Source: Bog-473 sp052148295 (GTDB taxonomy: Bacteria; Actinomycetota; Acidimicrobiia; Acidimicrobiales; RAAP-2). Taken from it: a DNA stretch of 42,687 bases. Location: assembly GCA_052148295.1 (NCBI GenBank), contig JBKQIP010000101.1:1-42687 (forward strand). Direction: 5' to 3'. The notes beneath the pieces were generated by a model. That model ran no database searches, was not told the origin of the DNA, and saw nothing but the letters and a program-made list of their open reading frames with translations. The position numbers were made by a program, and so were the translations under genes. This document shows, one piece after another, positions 15,584 to 23,740 of this stretch (the stretch's first letter is position 1; each line of letters begins with the position of its first letter).

Positions 15584-16483
15584 CTAGCGGGGCATGGGGA
15601 AGATCAGGTCGGCGGACGACATGGCGTCGATCGCCGACTGGCGCTGCGCAGCCGTCATCGGCGCATACCGCTCGGCCGAATGGAGGACCCGGGGCAGCAT
15701 GCTCCGGTCGCCCGGGGTGCAGAAGGCATGGACGCCCGACGTGGACAGGGCGAAGTGCACGCCCCGGTCGATGTCACTGTCCTCGGCCACCGGCTCGTAC
15801 CACGACGTGGCCCAGCGCTCGGCGGTGGCGGGATCGCCATTGACGGCATCGGCCAAGGGGCGCCCGTCGCTCCAGGGCCGTCGTGCCACGGCCTTGATGG
15901 CCATGACCCCGATATCCCGCTGGCGGCACACCGCAAGAAGCTCCTCTGCCGCGTCCCGGTATGGGGGGTGCGCCCACAGTGCCGGGTAGACCGGGAACAT
16001 GACCGTGTCGAGGTCGTAGCGCCGCAGCGCTTCGAGATGGACGCCGGGGACGGACAGGTCGTGGCCCGTGATGCCGGCGAATCGAATGTGGCCCTGGTCG
16101 CGCAGGGCCAGGATGCACTCGAGCGCTCCTGAACGCCGATCGAGCTCTTCCCGCGTGGTCACGGCGTGCGCCTGGTAGAGGTCGAGCACCTCGGCGTGGA
16201 GGAGGCGGCGGGTCTCGTCGAATTGGTCCCGGACTCCGCCGGGGTTGGCGCGCAGGGTCTTGCCGGCCACGAAGAGATCCTGGCGATGCTCCGCCAGGTG
16301 GGGGCCGACCACCGACTCCGCCACCCCGTACTGCGGGGCGATGTCGAGATGATTGACCCCGGCCGCCAAGGCCACATCGAGCCACGCACGGGCCTCCGCC
16401 GGCGTGGCGTCCCAGCACGCCGCGCCACCGAGGATGGCGACGCTGCTCTGATGGCCGGTTCGGCCCAGTCGACGATGCTCCAA
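15584..16483 (-). CDS. Aldo/keto reductase family protein
   Basis: A 299-aa AKR of the YghZ/Tas-like group. It shows the N-terminal LGRTGHQSSVAILGG, the catalytic Asp and Tyr in HLDIAPQYG, the Lys in FVAGKT, and a His in LYQAHAV, so the tetrad is present. NADPH-dependent carbonyl reduction is likely; the substrate is unknown. The start is TTG 16483, supported by AAGGAGG six bases upstream. It lies 10 nt after the VOC gene stop, so the two are co-transcribed. Confidence 0.86.
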   Translation of the reverse strand: MEHRRLGRTGHQSSVAILGGAACWDATPAEARAWLDVALAAGVNHLDIAPQYGVAESVVGPHLAEHRQDLFVAGKTLRANPGGVRDQFDETRRLLHAEVLDLYQAHAVTTREELDRRSGALECILALRDQGHIRFAGITGHDLSVPGVHLEALRRYDLDTVMFPVYPALWAHPPYRDAAEELLAVCRQRDIGVMAIKAVARRPWSDGRPLADAVNGDPATAERWATSWYEPVAEDSDIDRGVHFALSTSGVHAFCTPGDRSMLPRVLHSAERYAPMTAAQRQSAIDAMSSADLIFPMPR

Positions 16484-16493
16484 GCTTTCCTCC

Positions 16494-17276
16494 TTACGAC
16501 GGCCCGCCGGCCTTCAGGGTCAGCACGTTGAACATGGCGCCCACCGGGTCGCTCAGGACGGCGAAACGACCCGGCTCGATGTCCATGGCAGGCATGATGA
16601 GGCTTCCGCCGAGCTCCTGGGCCTTCGCCACGGTGGCATCGGTGTCGGCCACCGCGAAGTACACGCCCCACAGCGAAGGCATCTCCGGCGGCATCTCGGC
16701 CGACTTGAGCATCATGCCCCCGATGGAACGACCGCCGACGCTCCACTCGGTGTACGCCACCGGGCCCCCCGGTGCACCCTGCGACTGCGCGTCCCAGCCG
16801 AAGACGGCCCGGTAGAAGGCCTTCGCCCCATCGAGGTCGGTGGTGATGAGCTCGCTCCAGCAGTAGGTGCCGGGCTCATTGGCCAGCTGGGCTCCGAGAT
16901 GCTGCTTGGGCTGCCACAGGCCGATGACCGCGCCGGCCGGGTCGGCGAACAGAGCCATCCTCCCGGCCTCCATCACGTCCATGGGCGGCATGAGGACCGT
17001 CCCCCCGCTGGCTTCGACCTTGGCAACGGTGTCATCCGCGCTGTCCACGTTCACGTAGGTGCACCAGTTCGGCGGTGCGGCCGGGTTCATCTGCGGGCCC
17101 AATCCGGCGACGGTCTTCCCGCGCAATTCGCACACCGAATAGCCCCCGGCCTCGGGGTCGCCTTCGGGGCAATTCCATCCGAAGAGACCGCCGTAGAACT
17201 CCTTGGCCCGGGCCAGATCCGGACTGCCCATGTCGACCCAGGACGGGACCCCGTTCTCGTACGCTTCGAACTCCAC
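16494..17276 (-). CDS. VOC family protein, two-domain CFP30B-like
   Basis: A 260-aa protein of two repeated vicinal-oxygen-chelate modules. The first begins PSWVDMGSPDLARAKEFYGG and the second CWSELITTDLDGAKAFYRAV, each followed by GLFGWN/AVFGWD-type loops. This matches the mycobacterial Rv0577/CFP30B group, linked with methylglyoxal handling or signalling, though the exact reaction is unproven. GTG 17276 has AGGAGG 7 nt before it. A TACCGT -10-like hexamer lies on this strand at 17314-17319. First gene of a two-gene operon with the aldo/keto reductase. Confidence 0.86.
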   Translation of the reverse strand: MEFEAYENGVPSWVDMGSPDLARAKEFYGGLFGWNCPEGDPEAGGYSVCELRGKTVAGLGPQMNPAAPPNWCTYVNVDSADDTVAKVEASGGTVLMPPMDVMEAGRMALFADPAGAVIGLWQPKQHLGAQLANEPGTYCWSELITTDLDGAKAFYRAVFGWDAQSQGAPGGPVAYTEWSVGGRSIGGMMLKSAEMPPEMPSLWGVYFAVADTDATVAKAQELGGSLIMPAMDIEPGRFAVLSDPVGAMFNVLTLKAGGPS

Positions 17277-17391
17277 GCTCCGACCTCCTCGTGCTCGACT
17301 TCCGGGAATTTCGACGGTACATGATTTGCGCCACGCTCGCGCCGGCTCCGGGTGCGAAGATGGGACCGATGACACCGGTCTCGGGGGTTCG

Positions 17392-17853
17392 GTGAGCCCA
17401 AATCCCATCAGCTCCCGGATGGAGCAGCTGGCCCAGCAGGTGGCCGAACGGGTGGTCGCACTGGTGATCGACGCCATCGACATCGATGCCCTGATCGACC
17501 GGGTGGACGTCGAGAAGATCATCGAGCGGGTGGACGTGGAGAAGATCATCGAGCGGGTGGACGTGGAGCGAATCGTCGAGCGCGTCGACATCGAGAAGAT
17601 CATCGAGCGGGTGGACATCAATGCCATCATCGACCGGGTCGACATCGATGCCCTGGTCGAGCAGACCGAGCTGGGATCGATCATCGCCCGCTCCACCACG
17701 GGCGTCTTCAGCGAGGTACTCGACGTCGTCCGAGCCCAAGGCGTCGGACTGGACGACTTCTTCTTCCGGTGGGCCAATCGGTTCATCGGGAAGAAAGCCG
17801 GTGACATGCCGACCGGGCCCCCGCTGCTGGTGCCACAGGAGGCGTCGTCGTGA
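17392..17853 (+). CDS. Repeat protein with seven 9-residue DVEKIIERV units
   Basis: A 153-aa protein from GTG 17392 (ATG 17419 is an alternative). After a short amphipathic start (MEQLAQQVAERVVALVI) come seven tandem nonapeptides of the type DVEKIIERV, ending in DIDALVEQT. The C-terminal part (LGSIIARSTTGVFSEVLDVV, GLDDFFFRWANRFIG) is a conserved-looking domain. Similar Asp-Val-Asn-Ala-Leu repeat proteins are found before RDD genes in actinobacteria. The repeats suggest an amphipathic solenoid or long helix at the membrane surface. It overlaps the RDD gene by 4 nt. Confidence 0.72.
   Translation: MSPNPISSRMEQLAQQVAERVVALVIDAIDIDALIDRVDVEKIIERVDVEKIIERVDVERIVERVDIEKIIERVDINAIIDRVDIDALVEQTELGSIIARSTTGVFSEVLDVVRAQGVGLDDFFFRWANRFIGKKAGDMPTGPPLLVPQEASS
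17476..17664 (+). repeat. Seven tandem 27-bp repeats coding for the nonapeptide array
   Basis: Exact 27-nt periodicity from 17476 to 17664; copies starting at 17503 and 17530 are nearly identical in DNA, while the outer ones diverge mainly at the EK positions (to DA or NA). The pattern fits recent internal duplication plus selection on the protein. Confidence 0.85.
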
Positions 17854-18383
17854 CATCCGTCGCACCTCCCGAGACGCTGACGGTCGGGCGCCAGGGCAAC
17901 TACGCCGGGGCGGTCAGCCGGTTGGTGGCGTTTGGCATCGACGTCGGTGTGTCGTGGGGCCTCTTCTCCGCCGGGGCCGCCCTCCTGTCGCTGGCCACCC
18001 AGCTCTTCTTCGATACGAAGATCACGTTCAACCATCACCAGATCGTCGCCATCATCATCCTCATCATCTGGGAGTTCCTCTACTTCGCCTACTCATGGTC
18101 GGTGAGCGGCAAGACATTCGGGATGGCGGTGCTGGGCATTCAGGTGGTCACGGCAGAGGGCGCTCGCATCACCACACGGCAGGCCGCCGTGCGCACCCTG
18201 GCCCTGCCCCTGAGCTTCCTGATCCTGTGCCTCGGGTTCCTGGGCATCCTGATCCAGCGTGAGCGCCGGGCACTGCACGACTTCATCGCCGGCACCGCCG
18301 TCGTCTACTACTGGGACGCCCGGGCGGCTCGCCTGCGCTGGCTGTCCCACCACGAGTCCGAGAAGAAGGGGCGTGCCACCTAA
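17850..18383 (+). CDS. RDD family membrane protein
   Basis: A 177-aa protein with the RDD domain: an early Arg and Asp in AVSRLVAFGIDVGVS open the first membrane span, a second span covers IVAIIILIIWEFLYFAY, then the characteristic GKTFGMAVLGIQVV and a third span around LALPLSFLILCLGFLGI followed by RRALHDFIAGTAVVY. RDD proteins have been linked to ion exchange, but most are uncharacterised. GTG 17850 has AGGAGG 7 nt upstream and overlaps the repeat-protein stop, so the two are a coupled pair. Confidence 0.85.
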   Translation: MTSVAPPETLTVGRQGNYAGAVSRLVAFGIDVGVSWGLFSAGAALLSLATQLFFDTKITFNHHQIVAIIILIIWEFLYFAYSWSVSGKTFGMAVLGIQVVTAEGARITTRQAAVRTLALPLSFLILCLGFLGILIQRERRALHDFIAGTAVVYYWDARAARLRWLSHHESEKKGRAT

Positions 18384-18406
18384 CCCATTGACCCGCCGAC
18401 ACTGCG

Positions 18407-18412
18407 TACGAT
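18407..18412 (+). promoter_or_regulatory. -10 hexamer for a leaderless crotonase mRNA
   Basis: TACGAT, then 7 nt, then ATG 18420. A TTGACC upstream (18388-18393) is too close (13 nt) for a standard -35. Confidence 0.5.
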
Positions 18413-18419
18413 GCCGGCT

Positions 18420-19223
18420 ATGTCATTTGTCCAGGTTGCCCACCCCCATCCCTCCGTCGCCCTCATCACGCTGAATCGACCGGAGCGGATGAACGCCATG
18501 GCGTTCGACGTCATGATCCCGCTACGCGACAGCCTGCGCGGCATCGGGGACGACAACGACGTCCGCGTCGTGATCCTGACCGGGGCGGGGAGGGGCTTCT
18601 GTTCAGGGGCGGATCTCGAGGACCCGGGCTCGATCCCCAACGTGGAGGGACTCACCCTGCCCACGTTGGCCATGCGCTCCATGGAGCTGCTCGATGACGT
18701 CATCGCCACCATTCGTCGCCTGCACCAGCCCGTGATCGCCGCGGTCAACGGCCCGGCCATCGGGGGTGGGTTCTGTCTGGCCCTCTCGGCGGACATCCGG
18801 GTCGCGTCGGACACCGCGTACTTCCGGGCGGCCGGCATCAACAACGGGCTGACCGCGGCCGAGCTCGGGATCAGCTATCTCCTGCCCCGTTCAGTCGGGC
18901 AATCCCGGGCGGCCGAGATCATGCTGACCGGTCGTGACGTCACGGCCGAGGAGGCGGACCGGATCGGATTGGTCTCGCACGTGGTGCCGAAGGATGCGCT
19001 CCTCAGGACCTGCATCGACCTGGCCGATCGGATCATTGGTTGGAGCCGGGCCGGCATTGAGCTGACCAAGCGTCAACTCTGGAACAGCCTGGACGCGTCG
19101 AGCCTGCAGACCCACATGGATGCCGAAGGGATGGCCCAGCTCTTCGTGCGCATCACCACCCAGAACTTCGAGGAGTCGGTCCGAGCCCGCCGCGAGCAGC
19201 GGCGTCCGGTGTTCCTCGACTGA
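18420..19223 (+). CDS. Enoyl-CoA hydratase/isomerase family protein
   Basis: A 267-aa crotonase. GRGFCSGADLEDPGSIPN forms the first oxyanion segment and NGPAIGGGFCLALSADIRVA the second; ELGISYLLPRSVG follows. At the catalytic Glu positions the sequence reads NNGLTAAELGIS, the arrangement of EchA12-like enzymes. ATG 18420 is preferred over ATG 18411 because a TACGAT hexamer fits a leaderless start there. It is convergent with GlbO with no intergenic space. The substrate is unknown. Confidence 0.86.
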   Translation: MSFVQVAHPHPSVALITLNRPERMNAMAFDVMIPLRDSLRGIGDDNDVRVVILTGAGRGFCSGADLEDPGSIPNVEGLTLPTLAMRSMELLDDVIATIRRLHQPVIAAVNGPAIGGGFCLALSADIRVASDTAYFRAAGINNGLTAAELGISYLLPRSVGQSRAAEIMLTGRDVTAEEADRIGLVSHVVPKDALLRTCIDLADRIIGWSRAGIELTKRQLWNSLDASSLQTHMDAEGMAQLFVRITTQNFEESVRARREQRRPVFLD

Positions 19224-19604
19224 TCAGGGCGCGTTGACCAGCGTCTGGGCCGCCATGGCGAAGTACGCAAGCATGTCCTCCGCATCACCGGCGGAGAGGC
19301 GCCCGTGCTCCCGCATGTGGTCGACCGCGTGGCGCATATGACGGAGCCAGGCGTCGCGTTCGGCCGGACCGATGACGAACGGCACGTGCCGCATCCGCAG
19401 CCGCGGATGACCACGCTGCTCGTTGTAGGTGGCTGGACCACCCCAATACTGCGCCAGGAACAGGGCCAGATGCTGCTTCGGTGCGGCCAGCTCCTCGGGA
19501 TACAGTGGCCGCAGGAGAAGATCGCCGGCCACCTCGAGGTAGAAGCGGTCGACGAGCTCGACGAAGAAGGGCTCCCCGCCGACCCGTTCAAAGAGCGTGT
19601 CCAC
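19224..19604 (-). CDS. glbO: Group II truncated haemoglobin
   Basis: A 126-aa globin with the group II pattern: Tyr22 in the B10 position (RFYLEV), the YWGGP segment, the proximal His73 in RMRHVPFVIG, and Trp86 (AERDAWLRHM) at G8. Mycobacterial GlbO binds oxygen and has been tied to respiration and nitric oxide or peroxide chemistry. GTG 19604 lacks a Shine-Dalgarno, but TACCGT lies 7 nt upstream (19612-19617), consistent with a leaderless message. It abuts the convergent crotonase. Confidence 0.9.
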   Translation of the reverse strand: MDTLFERVGGEPFFVELVDRFYLEVAGDLLLRPLYPEELAAPKQHLALFLAQYWGGPATYNEQRGHPRLRMRHVPFVIGPAERDAWLRHMRHAVDHMREHGRLSAGDAEDMLAYFAMAAQTLVNAP

Positions 19605-19611
19605 GAGGTTG

Positions 19612-19617
19612 ACGGTA
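19612..19617 (-). promoter_or_regulatory. -10 hexamer for a leaderless glbO mRNA
   Basis: TACCGT on the minus strand, 7 nt before GTG 19604. The opposite strand of the same short gap has TAAACT (19625-19630), which may serve the tRNA. Confidence 0.45.
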
Positions 19618-19642
19618 GACGCTCTAAACTGCCCCCCGATTC

Positions 19643-19716
<74 letters not shown>

Positions 19717-19739
19717 CCGTTCGCCCAGTTCAGCGGGCA

Positions 19740-19759
19740 GGCGCGCCAGACGACGCGCC
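19740..19759 (+). terminator. Possible hairpin terminator after tRNA-Gly
   Basis: GGCGCG-ccagacga-CGCGCC, a 6-bp GC stem with an 8-nt loop 24 nt after the tRNA. No T run follows, so the call is tentative. Confidence 0.3.
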
Positions 19760-19794
19760 GGCGGCGGCCATCCCGCGAACCCCTCACGACCTCG

Positions 19795-20652
19795 TCATTC
19801 GGCCCGGAGCAGTGTTGCGGTTGACGTACGGGCCGCATTTCGTCCAGGCAATGCGGCCACGACGTTGGCGAACACGAGCGCGCCCACTGCGACGAGGATC
19901 ACCCACAGCACAGGCACCGTCGGGTGAGGCACGGCGTAGACCTGGTGGGCGAACAGCGTCCACAGCCAACGGCCTACGGCGATCCCGAGTGGAAGGCCCA
20001 CCACGATTCCGATCACGGCGGCAACCGAAGCCTGCCAGGCGATCGTGGCAGCAAGTTGTCGCTGAGTGAAGCCGAGCGTCTTCAACAGGGCCAAGTCCCG
20101 TCGCCTCCGTCGGACCGACGCCGTGAGGGTGAGGCCGAGGGCGACGACGGCACCGACGGCGAGCGCCGAGGCGAGCAGGGCGGGAGTGGCCCCGATGGTG
20201 CGGTAGTTCACGATCTGGGCCGGTCGTTGCACGCCCACCACCGACACTGTGAATCCCTCTCCACCCCCGTCGGGCACCGCCGCGAAGGCTCGATTGGCGA
20301 CTGCCGCGATGTGCTGCAGATTGGCGAGGCCGGCCGCCGATGGCACCCCGCCGCGAAGGCGCACGAAGACCAGGCCCGGGCCGTTGAGGGTGGGATCGGG
20401 GTAGTTGGTTGCCTGGTTGAAGGCAGTGGGCACGATCGCATTTGAGACCAGCGCTCCGGTCCCCATGGAGGTGTGGTCGTCGACGACGCTGGAGAACCCC
20501 ACCGCCGGCAGGGTGGCGGTTCCTACGATGACCGCCGGGGTCGGGGGGATGTAGACAGGCGCGTCCCGCGGAGCTCCCTCGCTGAACTCGACGGTGTCGC
20601 CGATGTGCTTGTGCAGCTGTGCCATCGTCGCCGCGCCGAGGACGATCTCCGT
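19795..20652 (-). pseudogene. FtsX-like ABC permease, 5'-truncated remnant
   Basis: The frame encodes the last about 285 residues of an FtsX/MacB-type permease, with the C-terminal membrane region (LLASALAVGAVVALGLTL, KTLGFTQRQLAATIAWQ, VILVAVGALVFANVVAALPG) and the usual end in LLRAE. The sequence upstream of its only ATG (20625) still reads as permease (EIVLGAAT before AQLHKHIGDTV) back to about 20652, where an in-frame TGA (20653-20655) and unrelated sequence begin. Full-length members are about 800 aa, so most of the gene is missing. There is no ATPase partner. Likely a deletion scar. Confidence 0.78.
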
Positions 20653-20695
20653 TCAGAAAGTTTCGTGAACCGATCAGGCTCGCGACGCTCTGAAC
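20651..20695 (+). repeat. 7-bp inverted repeat with 31-nt loop at the pseudogene junction
   Basis: GTTCAGA (20651-20657) pairs with TCTGAAC (20689-20695). It begins exactly where permease homology stops and ends next to the DosR-like box. Confidence 0.5.
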
Positions 20696-20709
20696 TGGAC
20701 TTTAGTCCA
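20696..20709 (+). promoter_or_regulatory. DosR/DevR-like box before the transporter gene
   Basis: TGGACTTTAGTCCA, a perfect 14-bp palindrome. Its core GGACTTTAGTCC fits the published mycobacterial DosR consensus core GGACTWWAGTCC; the outermost G/C of the consensus is T/A here. It lies 35 nt upstream of the transporter start, the usual place for activation. Whether this organism has a DosR-type regulator cannot be seen in the window. Confidence 0.6.
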
Positions 20710-20744
20710 AGCTGCGGGAGGTCTGCCTTCAACCCAATCCGGGC

Positions 20745-21920
20745 ATGCTTGTAGCGGTGAGCGAACGTCGGGACTTGAGGATGCCTCCCGGTCAGACGGG
20801 CCGCCTCGGGTGGACTTTGGCGGCCGTGGGATCTGCCGCCGCACTCGGCGCGGCGCTGCTCAGACCGGGTCACGCCAGGTCCGCCGCAGCACAGGACTGG
20901 TCCCCATTCGTCCTCGTGGCGGGTCTCCTCCTGGTGGGTCTCGTCGCCGACCAGGACCGGTTGTTCTCCGCTGCCGGGCACGCTCTCGCTCGCCTGGCGC
21001 CGAATGGGCTGGCCCTCTACGTCGGTGCCGTCGTGCTCATCGTGGGCGTGACGACCGTCTTGAATCTCGACACCTCGGTGGCGTTTCTCACGCCCATCCT
21101 CGTCTACACCGCCCGTAACCGGGGCGAGAGAGAAGCCCTGCTCCTCTACGGTTGCCTGCTCCTGTCCAATGCCGGATCCCTCCTGCTCCCCGGCTCGAAT
21201 CTCACCAACCTGATCGTCCTCGGCCACCTGCACCTCTCGGGAGGTGAATTCCTCCGGCACATGGCCCCGGCGGCGATCGCCGCGGCACTGGTGACCGCTC
21301 TGGTGGTGGGCACTGCCGAACGTCGTTCGCTGCGGGCGACGATCGCCCCGGTATCGGAACGTGAGCGACCGGTGCTGGGCGTCGGACTCATCGCCGTGGT
21401 GGCGGTCACCGTGCTCGTGCTCGTCCTGCGGTCGCCTGCCGCTCCGGTGGCGGCCGTGGGCGTGATGGCAGTCACCCTCCGGGCCTTCTCCTCCAAGGAG
21501 TCTCCGCAGCGCGCGTTGGGGGTCCTCGGGCTCCCCGTGCTCGTCGCCCTGTTCGGCGTCGCCGTGGCCCTCGGGACTCTGGGCCGCGCCTGGTCGGGAC
21601 CCGAGACTCTCCTGTCGCACCTCGACTCTTGGGGCACTGCCGTCGCCGGAGCCTTGTCCAGCGTGATGGTGAACAACCTTCCGTCGGCATCGCTGTTGGC
21701 GGCTCGGGTGCCACCTCGACCGTTCGCCCTCCTGGTGGGGTTGAACATCGGCCCGAACCTCTTCGTCACCGGCTCACTCGCCTGGCTGTTGTGGCTCAGG
21801 GCGGCGCGGTCGGCCGGCGCTCGACCATCCATCACACGAGCGAGCCTTCTCGGAGTGGTTGCGGTACCGCTGTCGATGGCGGCTGCCCTGGGCATGCTCG
21901 CCCTCAGTGGGCCCCACTGA
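20745..21920 (+). CDS. ArsB/SLC13-type membrane transporter
   Basis: A 391-aa protein with about 10 membrane spans of the ArsB/NhaD (ion transporter) superfamily. NLDTSVAFLTPI, GSNLTNLIVLG and VNNLPSASLL match the paired N-x-x-(S/T) re-entrant motifs of ArsB and SLC13 carriers, and GPNLFVTGSLAWLLW the second conserved loop. The family exports arsenite or carries anions; no arsenic genes are adjacent (the ArsR-like gene nearby belongs to another operon), so the substrate is open. The start may be ATG 20745 or GTG 20757. It is shorter than typical ArsB (about 430 aa). Confidence 0.82.
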   Translation: MLVAVSERRDLRMPPGQTGRLGWTLAAVGSAAALGAALLRPGHARSAAAQDWSPFVLVAGLLLVGLVADQDRLFSAAGHALARLAPNGLALYVGAVVLIVGVTTVLNLDTSVAFLTPILVYTARNRGEREALLLYGCLLLSNAGSLLLPGSNLTNLIVLGHLHLSGGEFLRHMAPAAIAAALVTALVVGTAERRSLRATIAPVSERERPVLGVGLIAVVAVTVLVLVLRSPAAPVAAVGVMAVTLRAFSSKESPQRALGVLGLPVLVALFGVAVALGTLGRAWSGPETLLSHLDSWGTAVAGALSSVMVNNLPSASLLAARVPPRPFALLVGLNIGPNLFVTGSLAWLLWLRAARSAGARPSITRASLLGVVAVPLSMAAALGMLALSGPH

Positions 21921-22001
21921 GGTGGCGGCACAGGCCGAACGATTTCGGACTGCCCACCGACCCGGCAGCGAACTCACCTGACGGTACATCCGGCTCGAAC
22001 C

Positions 22002-22505
22002 TCAACTATCAGAGACGGTTCCAGGTGTCTCCACGAGTGACCTCAAGTAATCCTCCATCTTGTCCCAACTGTCTTCCTGGCCGTCGGTCTTGGTCATGTG
22101 GTCACGGCCAGCCTGGTCGCGGAACGCGAGCTTCATCTTCACCGTCGTCACTCCGTCAGCCTCGTGCAGGTCTACCGTCTCGACCGCCTCCGCATCCGGC
22201 CAACCTTCGAACAGCCACGTCTCGACGATCCGGGTCGGTCGCTGGACCTCTCGGTAGCTTCCACGAAACGAGCACTCGGTTCCGTCGCCGGTCACGAAGA
22301 CCATGTGGTAGTTCCCCCCGACACGCAGGTCGATCGAGCACACGGTCATTTTGTCCTCGAACGGAGCGAACCAGTTGCGCACATGCTCCGGCTTCGTCAG
22401 TACGTCGAAGACGAGTTCGATCGGAGCTTCGAACTCTCGAGTGAGGAGAAGTTCGAGTTCACTCGGAAATTCGATGACCGCCGACCGATGCCGATGAGGT
22501 GTCAC
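22002..22505 (-). CDS. SRPBCC domain protein (AHSA1/START-like)
   Basis: A 167-aa protein with the SRPBCC/AHSA1 fold: LTREFEAPIELVFDVLTKPEHVRNWF at the start split by the usual helix-grip pattern, then GSYREVQRPTRIVETW and a C-terminal helix (SWDKMEDYLRSLVE). Such proteins bind hydrophobic ligands and are commonly encoded beside ArsR regulators, as here. GTG 22505 overlaps the ArsR stop (GTGA) and has AAGGAG 7 nt upstream. Ligand unknown. Confidence 0.86.
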   Translation of the reverse strand: MTPHRHRSAVIEFPSELELLLTREFEAPIELVFDVLTKPEHVRNWFAPFEDKMTVCSIDLRVGGNYHMVFVTGDGTECSFRGSYREVQRPTRIVETWLFEGWPDAEAVETVDLHEADGVTTVKMKLAFRDQAGRDHMTKTDGQEDSWDKMEDYLRSLVETPGTVSDS

Positions 22506-22843
22506 TGCCGCTCTCCTTGTCGTTGTAGCTCTTTGAGGTAGTCGTCCAACCGATCCATCCGGTCGTTCCACGCCTGCTCGTACTTGACCAGCCATTCGCG
22601 CAAGGGCCGAAGGTGTTCCGGTTCCAGGCGGTACAGCCGACGGCGCCCCTCCGCCCGGCACCTGACGAGTCCCACCTCACTGAGCACCCGTAGGTGTTTT
22701 GAAACCTGAGGCTGGGACAGGGAGAGATCGTTCACGATCGACCCGACCGGCTTCTCGCCTGCGATCAGCACGTCCAGGACCTCGCGACGGTGCGCCTCGG
22801 CTATTGCGTTGAAGACATCCGACGTCGTCGAAGTGCGGGCCAC
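22502..22843 (-). CDS. ArsR family transcriptional regulator
   Basis: A 113-aa winged-helix protein. The HTH core is VNDLSLSQPQVSKHLRVLSE, followed by the wing (VRCRAEGRRRLYRLEPE). There is no Cys-based metal motif typical of arsenic sensors (only one Cys), so it more likely senses an organic ligand or acts as part of the ArsR-SRPBCC pair. GTG 22843 is 12 nt after the LLM stop. The adjacent SRPBCC overlap suggests a single operon of LLM, ArsR and SRPBCC. Confidence 0.88.
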   Translation of the reverse strand: MARTSTTSDVFNAIAEAHRREVLDVLIAGEKPVGSIVNDLSLSQPQVSKHLRVLSEVGLVRCRAEGRRRLYRLEPEHLRPLREWLVKYEQAWNDRMDRLDDYLKELQRQGERQ

Positions 22844-22855
22844 GGGCCGTGAGCG

Positions 22856-23740
22856 CTACAAGCGTGCCGGTTCGATGGCGGCCAGTCTCTCCATGGCGGG
22901 ACCGAAGGTTGACTCGAGCCAGCCGGCCGGGTCGTCGCCGACGGCACCGGTGACGATGGTCGACACGCCCACCTTCGCGAAGGCTTCTGCTCCCCGAACG
23001 ACGTCGTCCAGCGTCGAATCCGGAGGGAGGTCGCGATACATCGCGGTCACCTCGATCTCGTTGGGGTCGCGACCGACTGCGTCGCAGTGCCGGCGGAGGA
23101 CGTCGATCTTGTGCGCGACATCGTCGGGACCGCCGAAGATGTTGCACGCGTCGGCGTACTGAGCGACCAGCCGCAGCGTCTTGCGCTCGCCGCTCCCCCC
23201 AATGAGGATCCGCGGCCGAGGTGCGCTCACCGGGCTCGGGCTGCACAGCGTCTCGTCGAGCCGGTAGTGCAGGCCCTCGTAGGCGCCGTTGTCGTCGCTC
23301 CACATCTGGAGGCAGATCTGGATCGCCTCCTCGAGCCGCTCGAATCGCTCTGACGTGGGCGGGAACGGGACGCCGAGACCGCGGTGCTCGCGTTCGTACC
23401 ATGCGGCACCGATGCCAAGTTCGGCCCGCCCCCCCGACACCACGTCGAGGGTCGTCACGGCCTTGGCCAGGAGCCCCGGATGGCGGTAGGTCACTCCGGT
23501 CACCAGGAGCCGCAGCCGGAGCCGTTCCGTGCGACCGGCGACGAATCCGAGCGCCGTGTAGCCCTCGAGCATCGGGTGCTCCGCCGGCGCCATCCAGTCC
23601 ATCTGGAAGTAGTGGTCCATGAAGGACAGGGTGCGCACACCAATGGCCTCGGCGCGCCGGGCCAGGTCGGCGACGCCCGGCCCGATGCCCGTCGCACCGC
23701 CGGCCCAGTCGAATCGCGAGATGTGGAGATCGAGTTCCAT
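22856..23740 (-). CDS. LLM-class F420-dependent oxidoreductase
   Basis: A 294-aa luciferase-like enzyme. MELDLHISRFDW begins the first strand; LLVTGVTYRHPGLLAKAVTT and GGRAELGIGAAWYEREHRGLG are the classic F420-binding LLM segments; RPRILIGGSGERKTLRLVAQ follows. The frame is open upstream, but ATG 23740 fits the family start and has TAAAAG 7 nt before it. It heads the operon with ArsR and SRPBCC genes. Substrate unknown. Confidence 0.87.
   Translation of the reverse strand: MELDLHISRFDWAGGATGIGPGVADLARRAEAIGVRTLSFMDHYFQMDWMAPAEHPMLEGYTALGFVAGRTERLRLRLLVTGVTYRHPGLLAKAVTTLDVVSGGRAELGIGAAWYEREHRGLGVPFPPTSERFERLEEAIQICLQMWSDDNGAYEGLHYRLDETLCSPSPVSAPRPRILIGGSGERKTLRLVAQYADACNIFGGPDDVAHKIDVLRRHCDAVGRDPNEIEVTAMYRDLPPDSTLDDVVRGAEAFAKVGVSTIVTGAVGDDPAGWLESTFGPAMERLAAIEPARL

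Noticed and set aside
17476..17664. CRISPR-like array of 27-bp repeats
   Set aside because: The copies are directly adjacent with no spacers, are in frame with a protein, and no cas genes are present. The same holds for the arrays at 3647-3727, 6319-6384 and 37049-37113.
20895..20904. Second DosR-like site (GGACTGGTCC)
   Set aside because: Lies inside the transporter coding region, lacks the central WW and is short by two bases.
20747..22866. Shared decamer GCTTGTAGCG before the ArsB-like gene and before the ArsR gene (opposite strands)
   Set aside because: A single 10-nt match, and in the second case it is partly the stop end of the LLM gene; not enough for an operator claim.
22865..22876. 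12-nt copy of tRNA-Gly T-arm sequence (TGCCGGTTCGAT), a possible attachment site
   Set aside because: Too short, it lies inside the intact 3' end of an LLM gene, and no integrase is present; chance is likely in GC-rich DNA.
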